From assembly GCA_024663395.1 (NCBI GenBank), contig JANFAH010000026.1, positions 372,001-436,000 on the forward strand: a DNA stretch of 64,000 nt, written 5' to 3'. The notes below the pieces were generated by a model. That model saw only the letters and a list, made by a program, of their open reading frames with translations. It searched no databases and was not told where the DNA came from. This DNA comes from Pisolithus tinctorius. Taxonomy: Eukaryota; Basidiomycota; Agaricomycetes; Boletales; Pisolithaceae. Shown in pieces: positions 32,530 to 44,808 of this stretch. Position 1 is the first letter of the stretch. The number at the start of each line of letters is the position of its first letter. Position numbers and translations under genes: made by a program.

Positions 32530-34597
32530 CCAGGATGGTATGTGCTATTTTTTTTTTTCTGGGCCAACTTACATCCGCAGCTACAATTCCTTTGCTCAAT
32601 GCACAAGCAGTTGCATGCAAGGAGAACTGGGTGATCACATCGCCTAACATGGATTTCGTTGAAGAACCATATATTTTTGAGGAGGAAGAACTTGTTGCCA
32701 TGCTGATGGTTGCCTCAGGGTAGTCGACTGCTTTCAATGGCCACAGACACATGAGAAACAATATGAGTATTCAATCTGCATCCCTCAAAAGCACTCCATC
32801 CCCACTCTCCAGATTGCATGGTACAATCCAACTCCCAGTGACTTTGTTGTTCCAACCAGCTCCCAGTTCACAGTGGGCACCCTTCAGAGCATGAACATCA
32901 TGGCATTTGAAGAGGCACTTCAAAGTTTGCACAGCCACCACCACACCCTTTGAGATCAACCTGTTGGTCAAGATGCTCTGTGCACTCTGATGCATTTGGT
33001 TTGACATGAGGTCATGCATCTTTGACAACATCCCCTACTTTTCCAAGACCTCATTGTGTTCATTGTGCAGCTTCAGTGTAAAGTACTTGACATCTATGCA
33101 TTACTTGAGTATATTGAATATGTCTACCCACTTCTCCTAAACCCTCTGTCATGCCCTCCACATGCCAACTCCACATGGATGGGTTGCTTTGTTAGAGCCA
33201 CCAAAGTATGTGAAGCTCTGTATTTTGCAGGGGTGCCCATCTGGCTCATTCATAGCATAGAATATAATGAACATTGTATGCTTGGTACAATTAACATACC
33301 CTGATGGTATTGTCAGGTCTATGTATATGGAAAACAGTGTGGCAAAGCCCTTCCCTTCCATCTGGCAAGGTCCAAGCAACACCCTCCATCAATACCATAC
33401 CTGCCATGGCTATGAAGGTACCCTTGCTGATGTGCCCAAGTGCCTACCCATATCATATCCTTCCTTGTTGTGCCCATCCTCTAGTAGCAGGAGGCAGCCT
33501 ACTACAAGACAATCCAGAACTGCGAGGGACAGAGCCTCTGAAGGCCCTTCTCAATCTGCAGGCCCTTCTTGAGGTACATAATTCTCAGGTCTCCCTTTCC
33601 TTGTTTTTGACTGCCCTGCAGCATCATCATCAGCAGGTGGAGAGTCAAAATGGGAGGAACCTAACCTGCCAGATATTCTGAAACCCCATAGTGTGTTTGC
33701 AGCTGCTTGGAGAGAAGCTGACAAGAATTTGCAGAGAGTCTCATCCAGTCTTGTGGACCCAGGCTATTGCTTCCCAAAGCTGATGCTTTTTGTCAATGTG
33801 TCTATGCCAGAGCAAAAGAAGATTTACCTCTTCAATTGGCTGTCTGCTCATGCACTCTGGATTAGTCAGGTTGATCTGCACTTGCCCTCAAGGTTCCCTT
33901 CCCCTCAGATGTGGAGGGACTTTTTGAATACTATTGACACTGACCCTCTCCCCTCAACACAGACCACATTAAGGAAGTTGGTTGTACAGGATATTTTGGG
34001 GGAAGGTATCATTAACTTGGCCCAGGGTTTGGCAGGGGCACCAGAGGAAATTACATGGCAGGGAATGCAGGTGAATAATACATCTGTTTTGGCTCTGTCT
34101 CTCTGTATTCATCCATTGTGCAGGTTAAAATTTCGTCTCTCTTGAATCCCCCTCTCTGGTTCATATGGTCCCTTTTGTGGGAACTGTATGAACTCAACTT
34201 CTGCTATGAGCTTTATGTGCTCAATCAGGCCCTTGTCCCCAATCTCTGGACTTCATCAGATGAAATGCAGTTAACCTGCCAGACTCTTCTCTATAGCATC
34301 TTCCCTGGAGAGTCCAGTCTTGTGATGTGGTCAGAGTCTTTACTGCAGGACTCACACAAGTTAGGCCTGTGTGCTACCAATGTGCTGACCACACTACCAT
34401 ACATCAACAAGTTCTGTCACTTGTTGTCTGTGTGGCCCAGAGTGCCTGCCCATTTGCAATACCCAGTCAAGATGAAAGATCAGGACAATAAGGAGGTGTA
34501 TGCTGTTTTTTCTCTGGCATGCAGATTTTATGTGCAAACTGCATTCAACTTCCTTGGGCAACAACCATCCCTCCCACACATGTTTCAATTCATTTAG
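32530..34597 (+). pseudogene. KDZ companion protein, decayed copy in the second KDZ element
   Basis: Segments in order match the companion of the intact element: NWVITSPNMDFVEEPYIFEE (32620), CKVLDIYALLEYIEYVYP and STWMGCFVRATKVCEALYF (33060-33240), VPIWLIH, WRDFLNTIDTDPLP (33910), and LWELYELNFCYELYVLNQAL (34170) followed by IFPGESSLVMW. Stops and frameshifts occur between 32940 and 33060 and elsewhere, and CG is nearly absent. It lies just upstream of, and on the same strand as, a KDZ transposase relic, the same arrangement as at 7943-14686. Confidence 0.72.
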
Positions 34598-35127
34598 AAT
34601 ATATTTCTCTGCATGCAGTCTTGACAATTATGTAATACAATGTTTGGGCTGAATCATAATCGATGAAATCATTTTTGGCTGAACCTTGATTCAAATTGTC
34701 CCAGATTCATATGCTCACTTTTTTCAGATAGTAACTTCATTCATCTCTGTCTGTGCCATTTGCCTCCAGCAGACAGCTCTCTGTTCTTGTCATCACTTAT
34801 CATGTCCTTGTTCCTGACCATGTGCTTGTCTTGGCCTATGTCGCTGTCAAATTTTCATTTCAGCTGTGTAGCCACTCTCTCCTATTGTACTGACCCAGAG
34901 TCTGGTGACTTCAGGTCTCAGACACTTAGCAGTGACTTTGAGTCCTGCATATACACTATTGACTTTGTGTCACAGTGTTCAGTTACCAAATGGGAGTCTG
35001 CCACCCAAAACCTCAGAGGAATTGTGGTGCTTCCTCTTCCCAGTATTGTGCATTGGATGATGGCTCTGACCTTGTAAGTTTTTCTCATCATTGTGAACTT
35101 CCTTATATTCATGTTGGCTTATCTTCC

Positions 35128-35540
35128 TGCAGAGTTCCTCTGTTGCATCACCTTCAACTAGTCAGATGCCCAGAGTCACCCCCCACCCCTCGACCTCATC
35201 TGATCATCAGGCTTCATTTTGCTTTCCTCCACCCTCAGTATGTTGGATTTTGTCTGCAAAATATTTTTCTGATCAGTTTGTCTTCCCCACAGGGCCCCTC
35301 TGTCATACTGGCATCAACTAGTCAGCTGCCCAACATAACTGCACCCCCCCCATTGCTCTCATCCAATAATCAAGCATCCCTTCATATTCCTTTGGTATTT
35401 GGATTTTACTCTGAAAACCAATCTTCACATCAGCTTATCCCTACAGGGTCCCCCTGATGCATCAGCTTCAACTAGCCAGCTGGAGAGTGCAGTCTTGAAC
35501 TCCCTTCCACTGACATCATCATCAGATACTCAGGTGATGC
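35128..35540 (+). repeat. Triplicated exon-intron unit upstream of the KDZ relic
   Basis: Three units of about 150 bp each begin after an acceptor (TGCAG, CCACAG, CTACAG). They share a Ser/Thr-rich coding-like word (SxSTSQL or SPSTSQM), then SSDHQAS-like text, then a GTATxTxGGATTT donor region. The spacing suggests duplication of a whole exon with its intron in the N-terminal part of the transposase gene. Confidence 0.5.
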
Positions 35541-35649
35541 CTAGTCATTTGGTACATCTTTTCCCTCTGGCAGAACTTGCACATACTTACACCTGGCTAG
35601 GACTCTCAGTCGTTATTTGTTCCATGTCCATCAGCTCATCACTGCCAGC

Positions 35650-38600
35650 CCTATGGTATGAAAGGACTCTACCTCCCTGCACCCCCACCTCTCTTCATCC
35701 TTCCAGGTTGCCAGCACCTTGCACAAGATGCCAATGCTGTACCAGATCAACATTGCAGCTTGCCTCCTTGCAGGTCTGATGTTTTTGATCTTGTGGATAG
35801 CCTTCATCTCAATGAGGAGGTCAGTTCTCCCTTGGGCCTGAGCAGTTTGCAGAAGCGACAAAACCAATGGCAATGGTGGTCACAAGATGTCATCCCTGCA
35901 CTTCTGAAGCCCTACCTGTGGTACCTCCAAGCATCACAAAGCCTTTGGGTGGTGGTAGATCCCCTGGCTCACCATCTAAGTGGATGTCCCACTTGTGTGG
36001 TGCATTCACTCACTGTTTGCTGTCTTTTCTTTGACCATATGTGACCCCATCATTGTGCTTATGTCATGCTCACACATACCAGGTTTGGGGGGGGTTGAGA
36101 TAAGCTATTGTGCATGCACCCCAGCTCCTATACACCTCATGGGACAAGGTCTATTTGCATGTTCCCCTATCTCTCCCACTCTTGCAGTTGATCTTTGAGT
36201 GTTGGAGTTCATGAGGAAACTCTTTGTGCAGTTGACCCCCAACACAACTGCATGGTGTGAAGCACTTAAAAGTTTTCTAGATGCCCAAGGGTACAAGCTG
36301 CAGTCCAAGGTATATTGTATTCATAGGATAATCATTATATTATTTGTCCCCTTTATGTGCTCCCATACTGCACACACCCCTTATATATTGTCCTATTGAA
36401 GTACCAATATCTACTAGTTAAACACTTCTATCTATCTCTTCATGGCAGTATAAGGTATTCTTACCATACAATCATCAGGATAACCTTTGACAATGATTCA
36501 GCAATGCATACCATTGGTATACTGTGTTAACAATATACATGGAGGACCATATTACTGGACTGGTTCACTCCTCCCAAGCCTCTGTTCAACAAGACACTAG
36601 GTCTCAACCAAGTGACTACCTATGTGCTTGCTGTCCACTATGTTTTGGGGGAGGTGTGCCACAGAGAGCTAATGCTGAGCAGGATGAGTGAGTCAATGGC
36701 AAGTTTATTGATGCCAACCTAATTCTGACCTCCAAAAGCCTTGACTGCATTGTCTGCTTGGATGCATGTTTCACCCAGAAGCAAACAAATAAGGACTCTG
36801 CTGGCCATGACCCTTCCAATCCTACCAACACTGTATTCATTCCTGAATTAGAGGTGAAGGCTATGGAAATTTTCATTGAGAAACAGTGATCTCTTCCATC
36901 TGATCACCATCATTCTTCACCTCAAAAACAAGGGGACAGTTTTGAGGATGGGATGAGAGTGCCCATCTCAGTGCTGGATGGGTGTGGGGATTCTTTCCAT
37001 GCAGCAGATGAAAAGTGCAAGAAAGCAAGCACCTGCTTTTTTTGCAGACACAGGGCTGATGGCTTTGCTTTGTTGCCATGATCATGTTCTCTGGCTGGTC
37101 AATATGACATCTGCAGGAGAAAAGTAGCACTATGCCTTGGTGCTATTGAAACATCTCTTTGAACATCTGCCTACCACCACAACTGTTGGCCTCTTATATG
37201 ACATTGGCTGTCAACTGGAACGTAGTTGCCACAAGTGGAAGCTACTTGATGAGGGGATACTCTCCAGGTTGAAGTTTGGCATCTCTGTTTTCCATGCTTA
37301 TGGTCATCAGTGGCCATGTCAGATAGTATATCACCCACATAAATGTGTGGGCTTTGGTTTGTCAGATGGTGAGGGGTGTGAGCAGTTATGGAGTTCTCTG
37401 AAGATGCTCATTCCTATCCTCTGGGTGTCTGGTGTAAGCATTCATTTTCCTGTAATATGATTCCAATAGTTAATTTCCTCCTTAGTACCATCAGAGGCTA
37501 TTTGTTCTTGATAATCAGATTTGTCACTTTGACAAGAAGTCTTTTACTGCTCTTGGCCAGTGGTTGAACAAAAAGTGGTCCCTCTGCAAAAGCAAGAAAA
37601 CAATGGCTTTGGGGGCCCTCCATGCATTGCATGTTGACATGCAGACTCTACAAGAGGAGTGGGCTGCACAGGTGCACTCACAGACTCAGCCTCTACCTCA
37701 TTAGTCTTTTTCCTATGTTTGCCATCATGTTGCTCACCATACACACATAGGGCAATCAAAGAAGAAGGGTGCTGAACAGTTGACACTTATACTTGCCCTG
37801 GAAAAATCTGTTCAGAACCACCAGAGCCATGTGGATCAGCTGGAAATGGATCTTCACAATGATTGTGTCAATGACATCATTGACTTCAATTTACAACTTA
37901 CTGCAGCACAAGCTTCACTCTCAAAGGCAACTCAGGCTTTGAGACAAAAAAAAAGTGCATTAGGAGTCTCAGCACAAACTGACCTCTATCTCCTGAGGAA
38001 CAACAAGTGGCTCCAAACCCAAACTAATGCACAGGCACTGAAAGTTCAAATTAGGGAGCACCTTCATCAGCACAAGTTTGAATTTGAGCAGCTAGAATGG
38101 TCATCCAAGAACTCTGTTAATGGTAAGTAGAGGGTGTTCTTTCTGCCTGCCATTTTCAAAAACATCTGTGGTAGAAAATAATTTACAGTCACATGTGAAG
38201 TCATCCATAAAATGACAAGGGCCTGCAATATCAAAACTTGTCACTAGCTACAACACCCTCGGTGATGAGCTTATGGGTATGATATGACTTGGGAAAGCAC
38301 CCCCTGGTGCAATTTCCCCTTTCCCCATACCTCCTAAGGGAATTTTTCAACTGGAGGTTGACAGTGATATTTGGCAGGATGTGGGACTTGCAGAGGGTTG
38401 TGCTAATCCCCCATCTTGGCTTGCTGATGAAGGTGTGCATAGGGGAATAAGGCTCATGCTAGAAGTTGATTGTTGTAATGAAGAAGAAAGAAGATTGTCA
38501 AGAGAGTGGTCTGCCTTGCAGGAATGGTTTTCTGTGGAGTGGCAGAGTGTCCAGGTGACCTTGGAACATGCAGGTGAGTTCAAATGTCATTGTCTTATCA

Positions 38601-39040
38601 CCATCTCACAATAGTTAGACAAATCTTACAAGTATCACCTGCAATTACTGAGGGATAACCTTTTGGCAGTATATGTCAATTGGGAGGCCAAGGTTCAACA
38701 TATTCCACATGCATGGATTCCATCTAGACCTTGGGGACCCAGAGCAGAGGAAATTGCAGGTTGCCTTGTGGCTGCTAACAATCCCAGTGTAATATCTGCA
38801 GCAGAGGATCAAACAGAGGGATCATTAAAAGACTATGACTCTGATGGGGAGGGGTTGATGTCAGAAGGTGATGATAACCTATTGTTATCCATTGAAGAGA
38901 TAACACTGGAAGAGGAATATTCCATGGGGGAAGCAGATGAGGAGCAATCCACAGAGGATGAGGAATGATTGCAGGACATTGAAAATGGTTATTTGCCCTC
39001 TTCACCAGTGAAATTGCCATTAAAAAGACAGAGATACTAG
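35650..39040 (+). pseudogene. KDZ transposase, decayed copy
   Basis: Homologous segments in order are QWQWWSQDVIPALLKPYL (35860), FLDAQGYKLQSK (36270), CIVCLDACFTQK (36750), VPISVLDGCGDSFHAADEK (36960), GLLYDIGCQLERSCHKW (37170), SVFHAYGHQWPCQIVYHP and GLSDGEGCEQLWSSL (37290-37400), a coiled coil (37800-38130), and SDIWQDVGL and PPSWLADEGVHRGIR (38360-38450). An acidic tail ends near 39040. Several stops interrupt it, for example near 37080 and 38285, and CG is almost absent. The catalytic-type D and E positions are still readable. Confidence 0.85.
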
Positions 39041-39143
39041 ACTTTGTATACATGTATTGAATGTCTATAAATTGGAGAATCACCCCTGCTTTATCTTTGT
39101 GATTTTGTGACTGATCATATATCCCTTCATTGCCCCTCACAAT

Positions 39144-39901
39144 GTGTCCAGGCTCATTGTTCATACTAATGCAATCAAAATTGAGTGCACCACAGCAAGT
39201 GAGAAATGGTGCTATTTAACAGTTATACTGAGTGTATATATAGCAGAAAAGAAGCAGAGGATCCAGGAGGGTATTGATGATGCATATCATGACCACTTGA
39301 AGGCCAGGCCCAGCATGACTAACCTAGAATCCTTCAGAAGTGTGGTTGAGTGTGGATTTATCCTTGCTCATGACCATTCTGGTTGATATATGCAGGAGCA
39401 CCTGAAGGAGGACAACAATGTCAAGCAGATGGTCACTACAGGATCAAAAGCATCATATATCTTTGTCTTGCAGATGATGGTCTGTGTTGGGCAGCAGAGT
39501 GTGGAAGGAAAGTGTATACCATTCAGCTTCCACCATTGGACATTACCTTGTTTTGCAGGGAGTTCAAGCACAAATACTGTGTTGATGTTACAGACAAGGA
39601 GGGTGGCTTCCTTGCTGGAGTTCTGCAGATTGGTATTGACAAAAGCTCCCTGGTGTTGCAAGCAAAGCTTGGTGAAGAATATGCTTGCCTCATTTATCAT
39701 CATCATGCATTTCAGACATCCATTCTCCCTTGCACAGGCAGCCTTACACCCTACTACATGCCTGTCAACTGGTATCATATCATTCACAATGCCATTCAGA
39801 TCTTTCACATTGACCACTGCAAGCCTAGCTTGACTTGGAGAATCTCCAACATGAGATGGGGAATCTCCACCCTTGGCATGGAGAATACCCATGGCCCATG
39901 A
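39144..39901 (+). CDS. Hypothetical fragment downstream of the second KDZ transposase
   Basis: Two frames, 39144-39386 and 39383-39901, abut and may be exons of one gene. They contain [20 protein letters not shown] and, later, [20 protein letters not shown] do not recognise the family. The end runs into the satellite that starts near 39835, so the last 20-30 residues are repeat-derived. It could be another KDZ-linked gene or unrelated debris. Confidence 0.3.
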
Positions 39902-40420
39902 AGAATCTCCTCCTCATAGGTCATGAAAAATCCCCACAATTGAGAATCTCCAACATGAAATGGAGAATTCCAACAGTTCTTGGAGAATCCCCACACTTGA
40001 CATGGAGAATCCCCACACTTGATATGGAAAATCCCCAGTGGGCCATGGAGAATCCCCACCCTTGACATGGAGAATCTCCAACATGACATGGAGAATCCCC
40101 AGTGGGCCATGGAGAATCCCCATCCTTGACATGGAGAATCTCCACCCTTGTCCTGGAGAATCCCCAAAGGCCATTGCAAATCCCCAACATGGCATGGAGA
40201 ATCCCCATCCTTGACATGGAGAATCTCCACAGGTCATGGAGAATCCCCACACTTGACATGGACAATCACCACAGGTCATGAAGAATCCCCACAGTTGACA
40301 TGGAGAAACCCCACAGGCCATGGGTAATCTCCAACATGACATGGAGAATCCCCACACTTGACAAGGAGAATCCCCAACATGACATACACTCAATCCCCAG
40401 CAGGACATGGAGTATGCACT
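39835..40420. repeat. Short-period satellite with GGAGAATCCCC / GGAGAATCTCC core
   Basis: The words ACATGGAGAATCCCCA and GACATGGAGAATCTCCA recur every 18-22 bp, often paired into about 39-bp dimers. GGAGAATCTCC is itself a near-palindrome. Isolated copies of the core occur at 41512-41560. Long minus-strand open frames here are artefacts of the repeat. Confidence 0.85.
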
Positions 40421-41040
40421 TAGAGGACCACCTTCTCTGTCCTTTACACCAACTGCTGATATATCTTGTGGTGTTGTTAGTGTTTGAGCCACTCAACAGT
40501 TCATTCTTTCATAGGACAATACTCTCTGCTTCATGTTCCTTGTCTCCATCCTCTCACACCTGTGTGATTTTCCTGGTGACAAAGAGGAGATGGTAGTGTC
40601 CCAACTTCTGAAAATCACAGAATTGTTCCAATGGTATATTTGTTGACTTCATCATGGGAGTTTGTTGGTGTCCAAACTGTCCTTTATCATCTTGTTAGAG
40701 CAGCATGAGGGGCAGGGTGAGCTAAAGCACAGGGTATATTAGTTTGAGTGCATAAGGATGAGTGGAGTGTTTGGTCAGGGGGATGTTTCCTGCGAGTTAA
40801 CACCCAGATGATTCTGATGTCATATGCAGATGGTGTCATTCTACCTCCCCTTTCCTCTATCATCTGCCCTGCCCCTTTCTCCCCCTGTACCACTCACCTG
40901 CTGTCTGTTCTCCTCCATCCCCCCTGCCTTTCAAGGAATCCTCCTGATCACCTAGGATTCCAATGCAAGTGCCATAATTGATGGTCTCAAGTTGTGTCAC
41001 TCTGTAAGAATGGCTTCCAACTTGCCATGGCCTGGGAAAA
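40421..41040. other. Spacer between two satellites, no gene seen
   Basis: The sequence is CT-rich with a short frame at 40748-40981 that has no recognisable features. A single CG appears near 40792. Confidence 0.4.
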
Positions 41041-41420
41041 TGGGCCTATTTAGCCTGGGGAAATCCCAGGTTCTCCCTGGCAAGTGGGTCTATTTAGCCT
41101 GGGGAAATCCCAGGATCAACCTGGCAAGCAGGTCTATTTAGCCTGGGGAAATCCCAGGTTCTCCCTGGCAAGTGGGTCTATTTAGCCTGGGGAAATCCCA
41201 GGTTCTCCCTGGCAAGTGGGTCTATTTAGCCTGGAGAAATCCCAGGATCAACCTTGAAAGCAGGTCTATTTAGCCTGGGGAAGGCCCAGGTTCTCCCTGG
41301 CAAGTGGGTCTATTTAGCCTGGGGAAATCCCAGGATCAACCTGGAAAGCAGGTCTATTTAGCCTGGGGAAAGCCCAGCATCAACCTGGAAAGGGGGTCTA
41401 TTTAGCCTGGAGAAAGTCCA
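41041..41420 (+). repeat. 44-bp satellite, about nine copies
   Basis: The unit is TCTATTTAGCCTGGGGAAAT, then CCCAGG, a variable TTCTCCCTGG or ATCAACCTGG segment, and CAAGTGGG or AAAGCAGG. CCTGGG and CCCAGG inside each unit form a hairpin with a 5-nt loop. Spacing is regular at 44 bp. It follows the second KDZ element by 2 kb. Confidence 0.88.
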
Positions 41421-41584
41421 ATTTGGACCCCAGCTACCCTTTCATTTGATGTATAATATATATATATTACAGAGAAAATGTTTTCTCCAACCATATTAAA
41501 TTGCTGCTCTGGAGAATCTCCAGCTAGGGAATGGAGAATCTCCAGGAATGGTGGTGGAGAACCCCCAAAAGTTGGGAATTCCCA

Positions 41585-41940
41585 CTAAAATGACACCTAT
41601 TAGGTTAATACTTATATCAAAATCTCCAGACCTAATAGGTTGGTTGACTGAAGTGTCATCATCATACTGAGACAGAATAAATCCAATGGCAACATCACTG
41701 GTATCAACAGAAAGAATGACTGGCAGGCCAGATGAGTAGTTGATGGGGCAAAGAACAGGAGCAGATGAGACAGCAAGTTTCTAGGTGTTGAACACATCCT
41801 GCTTGGCCTGACCCCAGATGAATGGAGCATTCTTGCAATAGAGATCAATGAGTGGGTGAGCCAACTGTGAGTACAGTTGATTATCTCATACTGCATGGGC
41901 TCAACTTGCATAAGTCTTATACTGCATGGCTTTTTCATCA
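41585..41940 (-). pseudogene. Gypsy RNase H / RT-connection fragment
   Basis: The minus-strand reading contains FIWGQAKQDVF, SSAPVLCPINYSSGLPVIL and SVDTSDVAIGFILSQYDDD, the start of a Ty3/Gypsy RNase H with its first catalytic D. It is open for about 100 residues apart from a stop, and isolated from other pol domains. It may be a remnant of the element whose Gag and protease lie at 45183-47664 on the same strand. Confidence 0.65.
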
Positions 41941-42100
41941 GCCAATGCTGGGCTGAGTTGGGGCACTGGGGATTCGGTTAAAATGTGCATATTGCATAAT
42001 GCATACTCTCAAACTACCAATATGCAGTATGAAATGTACTTATTTGGAAGAGATCAAGACCAAAAGTCTACACTTCAGCAGTGATTTGATGCTCATCTGG

Positions 42101-42915
42101 TGTCATGTCCATGACACCAGCATAAGCCCCTAACACCTACTCCGCCCTCCTCCAACATGTTCCTGCACTTCTCCACCCTCCTCCGACGTGTTCCCGTGCT
42201 CCTCCGACCCTCCTGACACATCTCCACACCTCTCCGAGGTCCCCCGTCCATGTTCTGACCAACTCTGCTCAACTCCGCCCTAAGGTTGGTCACGTGGGCT
42301 GTCAGACTTGCAGCCCTGCATTCTAGATAGGGTTCTGCCCTTGTGTCAGTTTTCTCCATTCTTCTGCTCCTTTGGTATTTACCCTCTTTTCCTCGTTGTA
42401 GTAGTTTCCTTGTCTCAGTTAAGGTCCCCATCGTCCCTACCCTCTATCCCTTGTGTCAGAAGGACTCTAACCCACTATACACTTATTGGTTTACATTCTG
42501 TACTGCACCGCCCTTGACCTACATCATATATAAGGCCATGTAGTACCCCAATGTAATCAGTATGAATATCGAATAAAGTCCCCACCTTCGACTCCCTCTC
42601 AGTCCCCTCCGGAGTTTCATCTCCACTTCCTCTGAGTCCGCTCCACCTCTGAAATATGAGGGCTGAGCTCGTGCAAGGGGGCAGCACACTAGCTGAACCC
42701 AATGCCCTCTCATCCGACCTCCGACCTCTGACCTCTGGCTCTGACTCTGACCTCAGCCTCTGAAACTTCCCTTCATACCCCTCCACTCACTGTTCGTCGA
42801 ATATCTCGCCACCCAGTGGTCGGATTCGCTTTGGACTTTGACCGCTGTACTCCGCAGCCCAACCCGCTCCAACTCCGCCCTAAGAAGGAGCCAGGGGTGT
42901 TGTCCAACTTTGACA
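42101..42915 (+). mobile_element. Solo LTR with TCTGG target duplication
   Basis: It starts TGTCATGTCCATGACACC, ends AACTTTGACA, and is flanked by TCTGG (42096-42100 and 42916-42920). The start is a dyad shared with the LTRs at 60573 and 61248. It keeps many CG sites, so it is younger than its surroundings. A TATATAAGG promoter-like word lies near 42527. Confidence 0.9.
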
Positions 42916-43059
42916 TCTGGCATCTTTCTAATGTTAACATCAGAAGACTTTCATCAATGATTAGAAAGGTGAAAATTTTCATGTCACATCTGTCTTAGCA
43001 GTATCCCCATGAAGTCTGGGACTATATGCTGAAAACCATGTCCAAAGCTGGCTCCATAT

Positions 43060-43947
43060 GCTTGTAAACCTGAGCAGAAATCTTCCAAAGATGCACCTGC
43101 AACATCAGCTAAACAACAGAACACAGGCACCTGGGAAAATCTCACCCTGCATGACTGGATGATGGTCTTTGCCTACATTGATGAGCATCCAAATTCTTCA
43201 CAGGAAGACATAATCAAGCATTTTGCAACACTGCAAACAGGGGCTTTAGCATTTACTCAGTCAACACTTTCAAGAGAGTTGAAAGCTCACACAAATTTAG
43301 AACAATGCATGCATGACAATCCAAGTGCATTGTCTTCAAAGTGGCCTTGTATAGTCACTCAGCCAGACATTGAGAAGGCTCTCATCGTTTGGGTTCATGC
43401 TATGGAGGAGAAGGGGGAGCAGGTCAATGGGCCAATGTTACAAGAGAAAAGGAAGAGGTTTGAGGACCTCCTGGGTGTTCCAGAAGAGGAATGGCTCACT
43501 GGTGATGGATGGGTGGCATCCTTCACCAGGACTTATCACTTATGAGAGTGTCAGTGCCATGGAAAAGCAGCATCTGTTGATCTTGCTGCTGTCAGAGCTG
43601 AGCAGCAGCACATTGCAAAAATCTTGGAAAAATTCAACCCCAAATACTGCTGGAACTTCAATGAGACCAGCCTCTTTGCATTGTAAGCTAATCCTTTTAT
43701 TCATATATTTAAATTGATACCTAGGTCATTCAGTGCTCCACCTGATCAAGGATTGGCAACAAGGCAAATGAGCAGAACAAAAAGAAACAAATTCTGCCTG
43801 ACCTTGGGCTTCACCTGTAATTCTGATGGCAGTGAGAAGATGCCTATATTTTTCATTGGGCAGTGCAAAAAGCCACCAGCTTCACATGGATTTGATTATC
43901 ACAATAACAAAGCAGCAAGGATGACATCAGAACTATTTGAAGAGTGA
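43060..43947 (+). pseudogene. Pogo/Tigger-like transposase, truncated
   Basis: A DDE_1-type cut-and-paste transposase with CENP-B-like DNA binding. The N-terminal helix-turn-helix part includes TLSRELKAHTN (43268). The CENP-B-like part has EKRKRFEDLLGVPEEEWLTG and GDGWVASFTR (43444-43530). A frame change near 43540 leads to the start of the catalytic domain (WNFNETSLFAL, 43650), in which the first D of the usual DET is N. A short intron (GTAAGC to CCTAG, about 43686-43724) precedes DGSEKMPIFFIGQCKKP and MTSELFEE, where a TGA stands for the usual Trp. The C-terminal third is missing. Confidence 0.75.
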
Positions 43948-43951
43948 GTGA

Positions 43952-44358
43952 TCAGTAGTTTTGTGCAGGGAGAATGGCATGGTCACTGAAATGGTAATCT
44001 GGGTAAAAACATTTGATTTGAAGATGCACAAGGAGAAGTAGCACATCTGTCTTGTAATTGACAACTTCAGTGGCCAAGGGTGCAGGAAGTGTGGTGGGGG
44101 CTGGTACTGGTGGGATGGGAGTACAGAGTGATGTGAGAGACTGGTTAAAGAGGTTCAAGAGGATACCTGAGGTGAATCCTCTATCCAGTTGTTTGGGTTT
44201 GTGGAGGAGGTGTCTGTGACAGTGCTCTCCTGTTCTTTGTCAGATGACAATTCTTCTTGTGTGGGTTGCAATGGCACCCAATGTTGGTTGTTTTGGGGGT
44301 TCATGGTGGAGCACTAAACAGTGTCCTTTGGCCAATAGGCTGTGTAGACTTGAGCTTT
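43952..44358 (-). pseudogene. Fragment next to LTR 44359-44808, possible Gag start
   Basis: On the minus strand, sequence downstream of the LTR contains an ATG near 44303 (MNPQNNQHWVPLQPTQEEL) and then a Pro-rich run. This could be the beginning of Gag if the LTR is a 5' LTR. The frame is broken after about 50 residues. Confidence 0.3.
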
Positions 44359-44808
44359 TGTTATGCTAAGACTGAAGTCAAGGTGCAAGGGGAGCTCAGC
44401 TGCAGACTAAGGGTTTCTACTGAGCAACAGCTGCAGTAACCTCTGAAAATGACAGAGGATTTGGGCAACACTGGTAAGAGTGGTCCTGGTTAGGGACACT
44501 GAGGGCAAAGTTCTGAGCATGCTGCATATGATTGAGCAGCTCAAGTCTGAGGTACCAAGACTTGAGCTGGCAGTCTAAATACTACTAGGAAATGGACCAT
44601 GAGGTGTCTGCATGTAATGAGCTACCTATGCCATTGGTTGAACAATGATGACACATGTCCTTGGCATGTAAAGAGGTTGTAACACTAGTGGTGGAGATAG
44701 GAGGCTGTTGGATCAGAGAGAAGATGGCTGAGAAAGGAAAACAAGTCCAACAGAACAAACACAAGGTAAATGTAAGGTGAATATGGAAAACAGGGGCAAA
44801 ATGTAACA
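44359..44808 (-). mobile_element. LTR of the same family as 2198-2648, CG-depleted
   Basis: The minus-strand sequence starts TGTTACATTTTGCCC and ends TTAGCATAACA, and aligns along its length with the LTR at 2198-2648 (450 versus 451 bp). Most visible differences are CG in the first copy and TG or CA in this one. The 5-bp flanks do not match, so it is either part of a truncated element or an old insertion with an eroded duplication. Confidence 0.82.

Noticed and set aside
35980..36400. Small hydrophobic proteins in the KDZ relic
   Set aside because: They lie in decayed exons and introns of the transposase and match its N-terminal cysteine region out of frame.
39805..40496. Long minus-strand frames rich in WGFSM and GDSPCQ
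   Set aside because: Pure translation of the GGAGAATCCCC satellite.
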